Below, piece after piece: positions 52,198-61,642 of a stretch of DNA of 64,000 nt. The stretch is from Ignavibacteria bacterium (lineage in GTDB: Bacteria; Bacteroidota; Ignavibacteria; Kapaibacteriales; UBA2268), in assembly GCA_031261605.1 (NCBI GenBank), contig JAISJI010000060.1, forward strand, positions 62,001-126,000. The letters run 5' to 3'. Position numbers and translations under genes: made by a program. Position 1 is the stretch's first letter. Every line of letters starts with the position of its first letter. The notes beneath the pieces were generated by a model. It did no database searches. It saw only the letters and a program-made list of their open reading frames with translations, and had not been told where the DNA came from.

Positions 52198-54312
52198 ATG
52201 TCAAACCAAAAAGAACTATTATCGGAATTCTCTATTCCGACCTACGATGAGTGGCGAAATGCTGCCGTTGATACTTTGAAAGGTGTTCCTTTCGAGAAAA
52301 AACTCATCACCAAAACTTACGAAGGCATTGAACTACAGCCGATTTATAATGAATCCGATAGAGATAAGGTCGCTTACCTCGCCGACTCATTACCCGGTAA
52401 CTTCCCATTCACTCGCGGAACTTGCCCTGCCGGATACAAATCACACAGCTGGGTTGTAAGCCAGGAATTCTCTTACCCACTTCCTTCAATGGTAAATAAA
52501 GCACTGAAAGAGGATTTGGAGCAAGGACTGAACGGTATAACTCTCAGAGTTTGCAACTGCAACACTATATACGAGAAGGAATATGCGAAACATCCTGAAT
52601 GGAACGCTTGCATCTGTGGCGACGTTCAAATCAGCGACCTGAAGGACTTCGAAGACCTATTTGATGGTATAGATATTACCAAATACACCATCCAATTCCT
52701 CCCCACTTGTCCTGTGGCTTACTTCTTAGAAATCGCCACTCTGTTCGTTGCATACTGCCAAAAACACAATATCAATACCAAGGATATGTGCGTAAATTTT
52801 GGCTTCGGACTTACACAATACAACGTCCGCAACGGCAAATTAGACAACCCAACGGAAGTGTTAATGGACGATATGGCTGCATTAGTTAAACTATGTAACG
52901 AGCAAGGCGAAAAATGGTCTGCCATCTCTATCGATGCTACTGTAATACATAATAGCGGCGCTCACGCATTAGAAGAAATCGGCTGTGCCGCAAGCATCGC
53001 TGTTGCATATATCAAAGAATTATTAAAACGCGGATTCAATATTGACGAAGCCGCTAAAAACATTCATTTCAGTTTTTCGTCCGGTGTTCGCTTCTTTATG
53101 GAAATCGCTAAACTCCGTGCTGCACGCGTAATCTGGGCGAAAATCATTAAAGAATTCGGCGGAAACGAGCAATCCCAAAAAATGCGTATCCATTGCTTCA
53201 CATCCAAAGTTGATAAAACAAAATACGACCCGTATGTGAATGTATTGCGTGCAACTACTGAATGCCTTGCTGCAATATTGGCTGGTGCAAACAGCATTAC
53301 CGTAGGCACTTTTGACGAAGAACTTGGAATGCCATCCGGCTCATCTCGCCGTATTGCTCGCAATGTGCAATGTGTTCTCCGCGATGAAGCACATTTGATT
53401 GATACCATTGACCCTGCTGGCGGTGCTTACTATATTGAAGCACTGACCGACCAAATTGTGCAAGGTGCTTGGGCTATATTCCGCGATATAGAAAAAACAG
53501 GATGCTTCTGCGATGCTCTTAAATCCGGTAAAGTGCAAGAAGTAATCGCTGCTGTCGTTGCAAAACGAATTGAAAATATTTCATACCGCAGAGATACTAT
53601 TCTCGGAACGAATAAATATCCAAACCTAATAGAAAAACCAGTAGCAGACCTCGTTTGCGTTACCCTTGACGCCGTTAAGAAGCACATAGAAGAAGTGCAA
53701 AAACGCAAAAAAAGTAATGATACTATTACTATTTGGAAAACGGATTGGAAAGAGCGTGCTACTAAAATGATAGAAGCATTTAAGAACGGTGCTACCATCG
53801 CTGACCTATGGCTCGCAAAACCAATGCAGGTTACGGAATTCAAACCAGTGCCAGCATTCCGTGCTGCTGCTTTATTCGAAGGATTACGCAAAGCGTCCGA
53901 GGACTATAAAGCAAAAACCGGTAAAGCCCCACAAATATACTTCGAAGCATTCGGAACACTCAAGCAATCTAAACCACGTGCCGACTTCTCCACTGACTTC
54001 TTTGCTGTTGCTGGATTTGAGATAACAATAGGTAAGGGCTATGATACTGCTGACGAAGCAATTAAGAATCTCGCCGCTGTATCCGCACCAATCGTAGTAA
54101 TTTGCTCTATGGACGACATTTATCCTGAAGTAGTTCCTGCGTATGCAAAGGCATTCAAAGAGAAATACCCAAAGAACAAACTCATCGTTGCCGGCAATCC
54201 AACTGAATACATTGAGCAATTCAAAGCCGCTGGCGTGGACGACTTCATCCACATCAAATCCAATGTATATGCAACATTGGATGGTCTGCTGAAGTTCATC
54301 GGCGTAATGTAA
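52198..54312 (+). CDS. mutA: Methylmalonyl-CoA mutase small (non-catalytic-type) subunit
   Basis: 704 aa. MCM links succinyl-CoA and methylmalonyl-CoA (propionate formation or use). This chain has the barrel domain (FTRGTCPAGYKSHSW, SFSSGVRFFMEIAKLRAARVIW, STGDPAGGAYYIEALT-like DPAGGAYYIEALTDQI) and a C-terminal flavodoxin-like domain, but the B12-binding DxHxxG loop is missing (FGTLKQSKPRADFSTDFFAVAGFE), so it is the small subunit. mutB, usually directly downstream, is absent: a terminator and an unrelated methyltransferase follow. Confidence 0.93.
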   Translation: MSNQKELLSEFSIPTYDEWRNAAVDTLKGVPFEKKLITKTYEGIELQPIYNESDRDKVAYLADSLPGNFPFTRGTCPAGYKSHSWVVSQEFSYPLPSMVNKALKEDLEQGLNGITLRVCNCNTIYEKEYAKHPEWNACICGDVQISDLKDFEDLFDGIDITKYTIQFLPTCPVAYFLEIATLFVAYCQKHNINTKDMCVNFGFGLTQYNVRNGKLDNPTEVLMDDMAALVKLCNEQGEKWSAISIDATVIHNSGAHALEEIGCAASIAVAYIKELLKRGFNIDEAAKNIHFSFSSGVRFFMEIAKLRAARVIWAKIIKEFGGNEQSQKMRIHCFTSKVDKTKYDPYVNVLRATTECLAAILAGANSITVGTFDEELGMPSGSSRRIARNVQCVLRDEAHLIDTIDPAGGAYYIEALTDQIVQGAWAIFRDIEKTGCFCDALKSGKVQEVIAAVVAKRIENISYRRDTILGTNKYPNLIEKPVADLVCVTLDAVKKHIEEVQKRKKSNDTITIWKTDWKERATKMIEAFKNGATIADLWLAKPMQVTEFKPVPAFRAAALFEGLRKASEDYKAKTGKAPQIYFEAFGTLKQSKPRADFSTDFFAVAGFEITIGKGYDTADEAIKNLAAVSAPIVVICSMDDIYPEVVPAYAKAFKEKYPKNKLIVAGNPTEYIEQFKAAGVDDFIHIKSNVYATLDGLLKFIGVM

Positions 54313-54330
54313 GATACCAATATACAGAAT

Positions 54331-54362
54331 TGTAGGGGCTCGTTTTCTTTCGAGCCCCTGCG
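54331..54362 (+). terminator. Terminator-like hairpin after mutA
   Basis: TGTAGGGGCTCG / CGAGCCCCTGCG stem of 12 pairs (G-U included), 8-base T-rich loop; no T run after it. Confidence 0.65.
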
Positions 54363-54402
54363 ATATATAACCCAATAAATATAAACCAACCAATCCCCAA
54401 AA

Positions 54403-55179
54403 ATGAACAACACAAAAATAAAACAATCCGCCGAATTTGATAAACTCGCCGACAATTACACTGATTTAAGAAATGAAGGAGCTGGTTTCTTCGTCAAGTA
54501 TGCGGATACCTTCTCTTCATATAAAGTGAAACATTTCAGTAACATAATACAGAACAGAACAGAACAGAACAGAACAGAACAGAACAGAACAGAACAGAAC
54601 AGAACAGAACAGAACAGAACAGAACAGAACAACATAAACATATTGGAATTCGGATGCGGTATCGGGCTTAATGTTCCATACTTCAAAAATTTTTTCCCGA
54701 ACGCCAAAATTCACGGCTGCGATATTTCAAGCGAGTCCATTCAATTAGCCCAACAGCAGTATCCCGATTGCAAATTTGATGTCGTAAATACGACCGCCGA
54801 ATTGCAAATTTACGCTCAGCAGATAGATGCAATTTTTATTAACGGTGTGTTCCACCATATACCTTTTGATGAGCATAAATCTTGGTTAGAAGCACTGCAT
54901 AGCATTATGAAGCCCGGTTCGCAAATCGTAATCTTTGAAAATAATCCGCATAATCCACTAATGAAAGATTATTTTAAGAATTGTCCGCTCGATATAAATG
55001 CAACAATGGTTCAACCTGACTATTTACGCAAACTTGTAAAAAGCATTTGGAACAATGCAAAACGAACATATACTTTCTTCACTCCTTGGCAAGATAGTGC
55101 CTTTTGGTTTGCATTGGAAAAATGTATCAACTTCTGGCTACCATTAGGAGCACAATATTATGTCCGCGCAAGGAAATGA
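54403..55179 (+). CDS. Class I SAM-dependent methyltransferase, candidate phase-variable
   Basis: 258 aa. N-terminal helices (FDKLADNYTDLRNEG), then an NRTEQ repeat encoded by the AGAAC tract, then SAM motif I ILEFGCGIGLNVPYF with the acidic residue in IHGCDIS, a later INGVFHHIPF region and a hydrophobic C-terminal FWLPLGAQYYVRARK. The C terminus resembles methyltransferases of surface-glycan or lipid pathways; the target is unknown. With 16 AGAAC units the gene is in frame (ON). One unit more or less puts a stop at 54635 or 54669, before or inside motif I, so repeat length decides expression. An SLBB export gene lies 1.5 kb downstream. Confidence 0.85.
   Translation: MNNTKIKQSAEFDKLADNYTDLRNEGAGFFVKYADTFSSYKVKHFSNIIQNRTEQNRTEQNRTEQNRTEQNRTEQNNINILEFGCGIGLNVPYFKNFFPNAKIHGCDISSESIQLAQQQYPDCKFDVVNTTAELQIYAQQIDAIFINGVFHHIPFDEHKSWLEALHSIMKPGSQIVIFENNPHNPLMKDYFKNCPLDINATMVQPDYLRKLVKSIWNNAKRTYTFFTPWQDSAFWFALEKCINFWLPLGAQYYVRARK
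54551..54630 (+). repeat. (AGAAC)16 pentanucleotide microsatellite in coding sequence
   Basis: Sixteen perfect tandem copies, 80 bases, within the methyltransferase gene. All three frames are open within the repeat itself. Because 5 is not a multiple of 3, slipped-strand gain or loss of one unit shifts the frame; gains or losses of three units add or remove NRTEQ. Confidence 0.97.
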
Positions 55180-55214
55180 TATTTTAATACAACATTTAAT
55201 AATTGGAGAAAACA

Positions 55215-55820
55215 ATGGAATTAACATTAGACAAAAACCAACTATATACATTTGCTGACTACCTTACATGGATGGATGATATGCGTAGAGAATTGATAGA
55301 TGGCGTAATATCTTTCATAGCAAAGATGTCCCCAGCACCTATTGATGTCCATGCAGATTGTAGCGTGAATATAGTTGTTTCATTAAAAAATTATATAAAA
55401 AAGAGCAAAGGCAACTGCAAAGTCAGATTTGCTCCTTATGACGTCCGCTTTCCTAATAATGGCGAAACGGATGATAAAAAAATCTACACAGTTGTTCAGC
55501 CGGACATCTGCATTATTTGCGACCCAAGCAAAATAGATAGACGTGGCTGCATCGGAGCACCTGACTTCATAGCAGAAATAATTTCCCCATCCTCTGTATC
55601 CTATGATACCAGAGTAAAGTATGAACTTTACCAGCGACACGGAGTGAAGGAATATTGGATGGTATATCCAGAAGGCAACACTGTAGAGGTGAATGTATTG
55701 CAAGAAGATGGCAAGTATGCACCACCAGTATTATTTATTGAACAAGGCGATATTCCTGTTGCTACATTACCGGGTCTAACCATACCTATTTCCGATATTT
55801 TTGAACCTCTACCAAACTAA
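55215..55820 (+). CDS. Uma2-family (DUF820) putative endonuclease
   Basis: 201 aa. Uma2 proteins have a PD-(D/E)XK fold: here VVQPDICIICDPSKID (about 95-110, metal Asp), GAPDFIAEIISPSSVSYDTRVKYELYQRHGVKEYWMVYPE (Asp/Glu and the Lys of E-x-K-type RVKYELYQ). These small nuclease-like proteins occur in many copies in cyanobacteria and some Bacteroidota; function is unclear. ATG 55215 is chosen because GGAG sits 8 bases upstream; an upstream TTG overlaps that site. Confidence 0.85.
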   Translation: MELTLDKNQLYTFADYLTWMDDMRRELIDGVISFIAKMSPAPIDVHADCSVNIVVSLKNYIKKSKGNCKVRFAPYDVRFPNNGETDDKKIYTVVQPDICIICDPSKIDRRGCIGAPDFIAEIISPSSVSYDTRVKYELYQRHGVKEYWMVYPEGNTVEVNVLQEDGKYAPPVLFIEQGDIPVATLPGLTIPISDIFEPLPN

Positions 55821-55821
55821 A

Positions 55822-56628
55822 ATGAATCACTCAATACCAAAACCAGATAATCCCAATAACCCATTAGACCAAATGGCTGCTTACATTGAAATCGTTCGCA
55901 TACTCCGCAAAGAGTGCCCTTGGGATAAGGAGCAAACCCATAAATCCATCTCTCACTTACTAATAGAAGAAGCATACGAAGTTTATGATGCAATTAGCAA
56001 AGACGATTGGGACGATTTATCAAAAGAACTTGGCGATGTCCTACTCCACATTGTGATGCACAGCGTTATGGCAGAGGAAGAAGGAAAATTCAATTTAGCA
56101 CAAGTTATTGCAAGCAATGCAAACAAAATGGTAAAGCGTCATCCACATATATTCGGCGACGTCGAGGTAAGTGGAACGAGTGATGTATTGCAAAATTGGG
56201 AAACAATTAAGATGACCGAAGGGCGTAAATCCGTATTTGACGGCGTTCCAACAAATCTTCCTTCGCTAATTAAAGCAGAGAGAATACAAGAGAAAGCCGC
56301 TAAAGTTGGCTTTGATTGGTCTGATAAGCGTGATGTGTGGGATAAAGTTGAAGAGGAGATTACCGAACTTAAAGTAGAAATTGATGCTGGCAATAAAGCG
56401 AAGATAGAAGATGAATTGGGCGATGTAATTTTCGCAATAGTTAATGCTGCTCGCTTCGAAAACATCACACCTGAAAATGCTCTGCAATCCACAAACAATA
56501 AATTTATCCGCCGCTTCCAATACATTGAACAAGTGGCAAAAGAACGTGGCTTAGAACTAAAAAAAATGACGTTAGAGCAAATGGACGAAATTTGGAACGA
56601 AGCAAAAGCAAATGAACGAAAGCAATAA
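55822..56628 (+). CDS. mazG: Nucleoside triphosphate pyrophosphohydrolase MazG
   Basis: 268 aa with two MazG domains. MazG hydrolyses NTPs and can lower ppGpp or remove damaged nucleotides. Domain 1: LRKECPWDKEQTHKSISHLLIEEAYEVYDAI with LSKELGDVLLHIVMHS; domain 2: WDKVEEEITELKVEI with IEDELGDVIFAIVNAARF. Both EExxE/ELGDV metal sites are intact. RHPHIFGDV is also typical. It begins one base after the Uma2 stop and ends just before convergent wza-type gene. Confidence 0.95.
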   Translation: MNHSIPKPDNPNNPLDQMAAYIEIVRILRKECPWDKEQTHKSISHLLIEEAYEVYDAISKDDWDDLSKELGDVLLHIVMHSVMAEEEGKFNLAQVIASNANKMVKRHPHIFGDVEVSGTSDVLQNWETIKMTEGRKSVFDGVPTNLPSLIKAERIQEKAAKVGFDWSDKRDVWDKVEEEITELKVEIDAGNKAKIEDELGDVIFAIVNAARFENITPENALQSTNNKFIRRFQYIEQVAKERGLELKKMTLEQMDEIWNEAKANERKQ

Positions 56629-56633
56629 TCCAA

Positions 56634-58394
56634 TTAATTAGAATCGCGATATATATTCCATAGCAATGCAAGTAGCGATAACACTACACCCGCAATACCA
56701 GCGTATGCAGCCCATTTCTGCAACTCCATTTCTGGAGGAACATCGCGTGGCGAAGATACAAATATCTCATCTCCATCATACACATACACATTATCCTTAA
56801 AGCCATCTACCCATACTCTATTGCTTCCGCGAATTATTCTTGCTCTGTCCTTTTGTGCATTTGTAGCGTATCCACCCGCCTTTTGTATATACCATTCCAT
56901 CGTCTGCCCATCAGTAAAATCAACATATCCGGGACTATTGACCTGACCAAATACATTCACTTTATTTGGCTTGTTTGGTATATCTATCACATCGCCATCT
57001 TGCAGTAGCGGGGCTATCCTTGTTTCTTTGGAAACTGTGTCGGCATCAGCAAATACAGCGGTGAAGTCGCAACTGACTCTCGGCGATTTCATATCTATTA
57101 TCATATTGAAGCGCATCGTATCCTGCTGTGTCATATTGCTATGCACAAAGTATTCGTTATACTTGCGTCTGACTGGAACACGTTCATTCTGTGAATTGTC
57201 GCGTCTGCCTATTGTTGCAAGCGGTAAGTATGCAGCATCAGTAAAGCCACCTGCCTTCTCTATTATATCTACCAATGTAGTTACGCCCTTCTCTATTACA
57301 TAAATATTTGGATTTGCAACCTCGCCACGAACGGACACCGTGCCATAATGTGTAACATACTTTTCATTGGTGCTGCCAACGATAATAGCATCGCCAGGAG
57401 ATAGCGGGAAGTCAGACATAAGCAGATTGCCAAGCGAATCCACTATTAGCTTTTTCGGCTCATTGTTAGTGTGTAGATACACGTTATTCAAATCCGCATT
57501 CTCTGTCAAGCCATATCCCATTTTCAATAGATGGGAGGCACTATCGCCTCTCCTATACGCTACGGTTGCTGGTCGTAGCACTTGTCCAGTAATGGAAACC
57601 ACCGGATAATCGTTTTCTTCAAATGGAACAAATATTTCATCACCCTCACTGATATTTGGGTCATAAGCGGTATTCTTTGTTGCATTTGCACGCTCTATAT
57701 CTACAATTTGCGCTGTGCCATTTCCTCGCATTAACCGAATGTTACGGCTTGAAAATTCCGATGTCTCAGACATTCCTGTTTCCGAAAATATCTTCTCCCT
57801 CTCTTTACGACTCTCTTGCAGACGAGTTATTGCGGACTGCTCCTCAGCATTGTTTCCAACAACTGTGGCTTGCATCTGGTTCGCAAATCTAATAGCTGTG
57901 GATACTGTATAGGATGCTGGTAAAGTGTATGTTCCCGGTGAAATCACATTGCCACGAATAATCACAAATACCTTGCGTGGCTTTGTAAGAGTTACCGCCA
58001 CCTGTGAACCAATATGTTTGCTATCTGCAATGCTAACAAGCGAATCGTGAACTTGCTTCAAAGTCAATCCACGCAAACTAATCTCACCAAATCTCGGATG
58101 CACAATAGAGCATTGACTCGTTACAATCAACATCTTCGGAACCATATCTGACGGCAATATTTGTATTGACAGCACATCATTAGGTCCTACCAAATACACA
58201 TTTTCATCAATCAAATTGCCGACTGGAAACTCATCCGCACGCGACATATCCATTAGATTGGTATTGTCGGACGCTTGTTTCATCTGCGAAATGTTATCTA
58301 TCACAGAGGTCGTTTTGCTCTGCGAATGGAGCTGAATAATCTGCAAAACGCAGATTAGCAATATCAGTATGTATCTAACTAGTGTATATTTCAT
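56634..58394 (-). CDS. Polysaccharide export protein with several SLBB domains (Wza-like)
   Basis: 586 aa. Signal peptide (MKYTLVRYILILLICVLQIIQLHS). The poly-export domain (about 60-155) has YLVGPNDVLSIQILPS and FGEISLRGLTLKQVHDSLVSIA. At least three SLBB-like domains follow (VFVIIRGNVISPGTYTLPAS near 160; VSITGQVLRPATVAYRRG; VNVFGQVNSPGYVDFTDGQ near 500). A C-terminal membrane helix (AAYAGIAGVVLSLLALLWNIY) may form the outer-membrane alpha-barrel or an anchor. It exports capsule or exopolysaccharide; no Wzc or polymerase is adjacent. Confidence 0.88.
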   Translation of the reverse strand: MKYTLVRYILILLICVLQIIQLHSQSKTTSVIDNISQMKQASDNTNLMDMSRADEFPVGNLIDENVYLVGPNDVLSIQILPSDMVPKMLIVTSQCSIVHPRFGEISLRGLTLKQVHDSLVSIADSKHIGSQVAVTLTKPRKVFVIIRGNVISPGTYTLPASYTVSTAIRFANQMQATVVGNNAEEQSAITRLQESRKEREKIFSETGMSETSEFSSRNIRLMRGNGTAQIVDIERANATKNTAYDPNISEGDEIFVPFEENDYPVVSITGQVLRPATVAYRRGDSASHLLKMGYGLTENADLNNVYLHTNNEPKKLIVDSLGNLLMSDFPLSPGDAIIVGSTNEKYVTHYGTVSVRGEVANPNIYVIEKGVTTLVDIIEKAGGFTDAAYLPLATIGRRDNSQNERVPVRRKYNEYFVHSNMTQQDTMRFNMIIDMKSPRVSCDFTAVFADADTVSKETRIAPLLQDGDVIDIPNKPNKVNVFGQVNSPGYVDFTDGQTMEWYIQKAGGYATNAQKDRARIIRGSNRVWVDGFKDNVYVYDGDEIFVSSPRDVPPEMELQKWAAYAGIAGVVLSLLALLWNIYRDSN

Positions 58395-58485
58395 AATTAT
58401 AATGGACAGAGCAATTTTAAATAACTACTAAAATACAAAATTCCCATAATATTTCATTTATCTATGCAAAAAATAAAGACATTAA

Positions 58486-58746
58486 CTAAACTGCGTCCTT
58501 CTTATCTTTATCATCAATATTTTTATCGTCAATGGAGATGACCGAGCGTATGAATTTGTAAAATGCACCAAACATTCCTACACCAGATAACACAAGCGTA
58601 AGTACAGGCGATGTCTCAAATTTACCATCCAACCACCAACCCAATAGAACGAATACTACAATAGTCAACGCCATCTGCATTCCCAGATTTATATATGGTG
58701 AAACACTATTGTAAATGGTTCTTTGCTCTTGCTTATCTTGATTCAT
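58486..58746 (-). CDS. atpZ: AtpZ/AtpI-like small membrane protein
   Basis: 86 aa, two helices (about 21-40 and 47-66): NLGMQMALTIVVFVLLGWWLDGKFETSPVLTLVLSGVGMFGAFYKFI fits AtpZ/AtpI, small helpers encoded before F-type ATP synthase a/c subunits. Here the downstream gene is the SLBB export protein and no atp gene is in the window, so the copy is uncoupled from the ATPase operon. ATG 58746 matches the usual hydrophilic N terminus; an upstream in-frame start at 58761 is possible. Confidence 0.75.
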   Translation of the reverse strand: MNQDKQEQRTIYNSVSPYINLGMQMALTIVVFVLLGWWLDGKFETSPVLTLVLSGVGMFGAFYKFIRSVISIDDKNIDDKDKKDAV

Positions 58747-58853
58747 AATAGCAATATACACTTATTTATACACATTTTTCTACTATTAAAAGAAAATATT
58801 TTGAATTATGCCAGAATATTAGTATATTGGTGGGATACAATTAAACAAATTAA

Positions 58854-60269
<1,416 letters not shown>

Positions 60270-60280
60270 TCAATTTTTTA

Positions 60281-60317
60281 TGGGTTCCTCTTTATCATAG
60301 ATGTAGAGGAACCCATA
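60281..60317 (+). terminator. Hairpin after the tyrosine phenol-lyase gene
   Basis: ATGGGTTCCTCT / AGAGGAACCCAT perfect 12-bp stem, 13-base loop, T6 run on the 5' side and weak T content after. Confidence 0.6.
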
Positions 60318-60340
60318 TTCATTAGATATAGGAAACCATT

Positions 60341-60577
60341 ATGGATACATTAGAAAGTGTAAAACTACAAATATTTGACCACATACGCTTTAGCGAAAAC
60401 GAGCAATTCCTCATTGCCATTAATAACCTCTTTGAAGCGACCACTCCAGCTTTAGACCCATATCATCCAACCCCGGCACAAATTGAAATGCTGGAAATGA
60501 GTTTGGATGACTATGCAAATGGCAGAGTATATACCGAAGAAGAAATGGAGGCATTGGAGGAAGAATGGCTAAAATGA
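60341..60577 (+). CDS. Antitoxin of a ParE/RelE module (copy 2)
   Basis: 78 aa, acidic: N-terminal part LESVKLQIFDHIRFSENEQFLIAINNLF, then HPTPAQIEMLEMSLDDYANGRVYTEEEMEALEEEWLK. The tail matches that of the 51609 antitoxin (TPxQ...L...S..D.ANGR....EE). Overlaps the toxin by 13 bases; GGAGG inside it serves the toxin. Close to the terminator of the tyrosine phenol-lyase gene, in the same direction. Confidence 0.72.
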   Translation: MDTLESVKLQIFDHIRFSENEQFLIAINNLFEATTPALDPYHPTPAQIEMLEMSLDDYANGRVYTEEEMEALEEEWLK

Positions 60578-60873
60578 AAGTGGTATGGTCTGTTGTCGCC
60601 AGCCAGCAAAAGAACAACGCATACAATTACTGGAATAAACGAAATGGCTCAAAAGATTATTCTAGAAAACTATCCGTTGCCATTCGCAACAGAGTGAATG
60701 AGATACGAAGAGACCCACAATCCTACAAAAAGTCCGATTATGGTGACTTTCATATCGCTATATTGTGGAACTATTGTATATACTACAAAATTATTAACCA
60801 AACCATCTTAATATCTGCATTTTGGAATGCCAGACAAAACCCCGAAGAATTATTATCAATATTAAAAAAATAA
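60565..60873 (+). CDS. ParE/RelE-family toxin (copy 2)
   Basis: 102 aa. Pattern KVVWSVVASQQKNNAYNYWNKRNGSKDYSRKLS, then KKSDYGDFHIAILWNYCIYYKIINQTILISAFWNARQNPEEL; the same elements (YWxxRNxSxxYSxxL, YGD, IxYKxxxxxIxIxAFWxxRQNP) occur in the toxin at 51859, so the two are paralogues. ATG 60565, four bases after GGAGG, is preferred; ATG 60574 (ATGA with the antitoxin stop) is the alternative. Confidence 0.87.
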   Translation: MAKMKVVWSVVASQQKNNAYNYWNKRNGSKDYSRKLSVAIRNRVNEIRRDPQSYKKSDYGDFHIAILWNYCIYYKIINQTILISAFWNARQNPEELLSILKK

Positions 60874-60884
60874 AAGGTGAACAA

Positions 60885-61577
60885 ATGAAAACCCAAACAA
60901 TCCTATTCCTTATCCTTGCTATATGTAGCATTAATCTGCTTGCTCAACCCAAAATCAATGTTCCCAATACCAACGTAGATTTCGGCAAGCAAAGTTACCA
61001 AAATACCCCACAAAAAACTACTATTATAATAAAAAATACCGGCACCGATACACTGCATATCGAAGATGTGCGACCCGGTTGCGGATGCACAGTGGCAGAT
61101 GCTAACTATAAAAAAAATCTTGCTACTGGCGATTCCACTACGGTTGGAGTGACTTTGGATATTAAGAACTTCAGCGGAAAAGTATCTAAGCATTTAGATA
61201 TTAAAAGCAATGACCAGGATGCTCCGAGCTACCGCGTTATGTTAAATGTTGATGTGCAACGTCCATTTGAATTGCGTCCTAAGTATCTAAGTTTTGACCG
61301 CGTATTTGTTGATGAGCAATCTGATGCAGAGATAAATATTGTGAACACATCCGGTAGTGATGCTGTGGTGAAGAGCGTTACTTCCGACAATGCGGCTATT
61401 ACGGTTAATTTGAAGAAAGATGACGTGCTGAAGAAAGGCGAAAGTTATAAGTTAGTGGCTACTGCTTTGACTGACAAGCGTGGTTCGTTGCGTTCAAAGA
61501 TTACAATAGAACTATTTCACGCGGATGAAAATAAATTAGAAGTGCTGGTGTATGGAAATGCAATTAACAAGGAATAA
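60885..61577 (+). CDS. Secreted DUF1573 protein
   Basis: 230 aa. Signal peptide (MKTQTILFLILAICSINLLA). The DUF1573 domain (about 25-110) shows VDFGKQSYQNTPQKTTIIIKNTGTDTLHIEDVRPGCGCTVADANY, with the characteristic PxCGCT. A second immunoglobulin-like ASH-type domain (about 130-225) follows. DUF1573 proteins are common in Bacteroidota and planctomycetes, periplasmic, role unknown. Start at 60885 (after AAGGTGA) gives the signal peptide; an upstream ATG at 60822 lies in the toxin gene. Confidence 0.87.
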   Translation: MKTQTILFLILAICSINLLAQPKINVPNTNVDFGKQSYQNTPQKTTIIIKNTGTDTLHIEDVRPGCGCTVADANYKKNLATGDSTTVGVTLDIKNFSGKVSKHLDIKSNDQDAPSYRVMLNVDVQRPFELRPKYLSFDRVFVDEQSDAEINIVNTSGSDAVVKSVTSDNAAITVNLKKDDVLKKGESYKLVATALTDKRGSLRSKITIELFHADENKLEVLVYGNAINKE

Positions 61578-61592
61578 TTATTTTACGATTAA

Positions 61593-61629
61593 CGATTAGT
61601 GATTAACTATTGCAGATAATCACTAATCG
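61593..61629. terminator. Bidirectional hairpin between the DUF1573 and EF-G-like genes
   Basis: CGATTAGTGATTA / TAATCACTAATCG perfect 13-bp stem with an 11-base loop, between convergent genes. Confidence 0.7.
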
Positions 61630-61642
61630 CAAATCAATTTGT

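Noticed and set aside
54456-54714. Minus-strand frames of Val-Leu-Phe-Cys-Ser repeats
   Set aside because: These are mirror readings of the AGAAC repeat inside a well-supported plus-strand methyltransferase.
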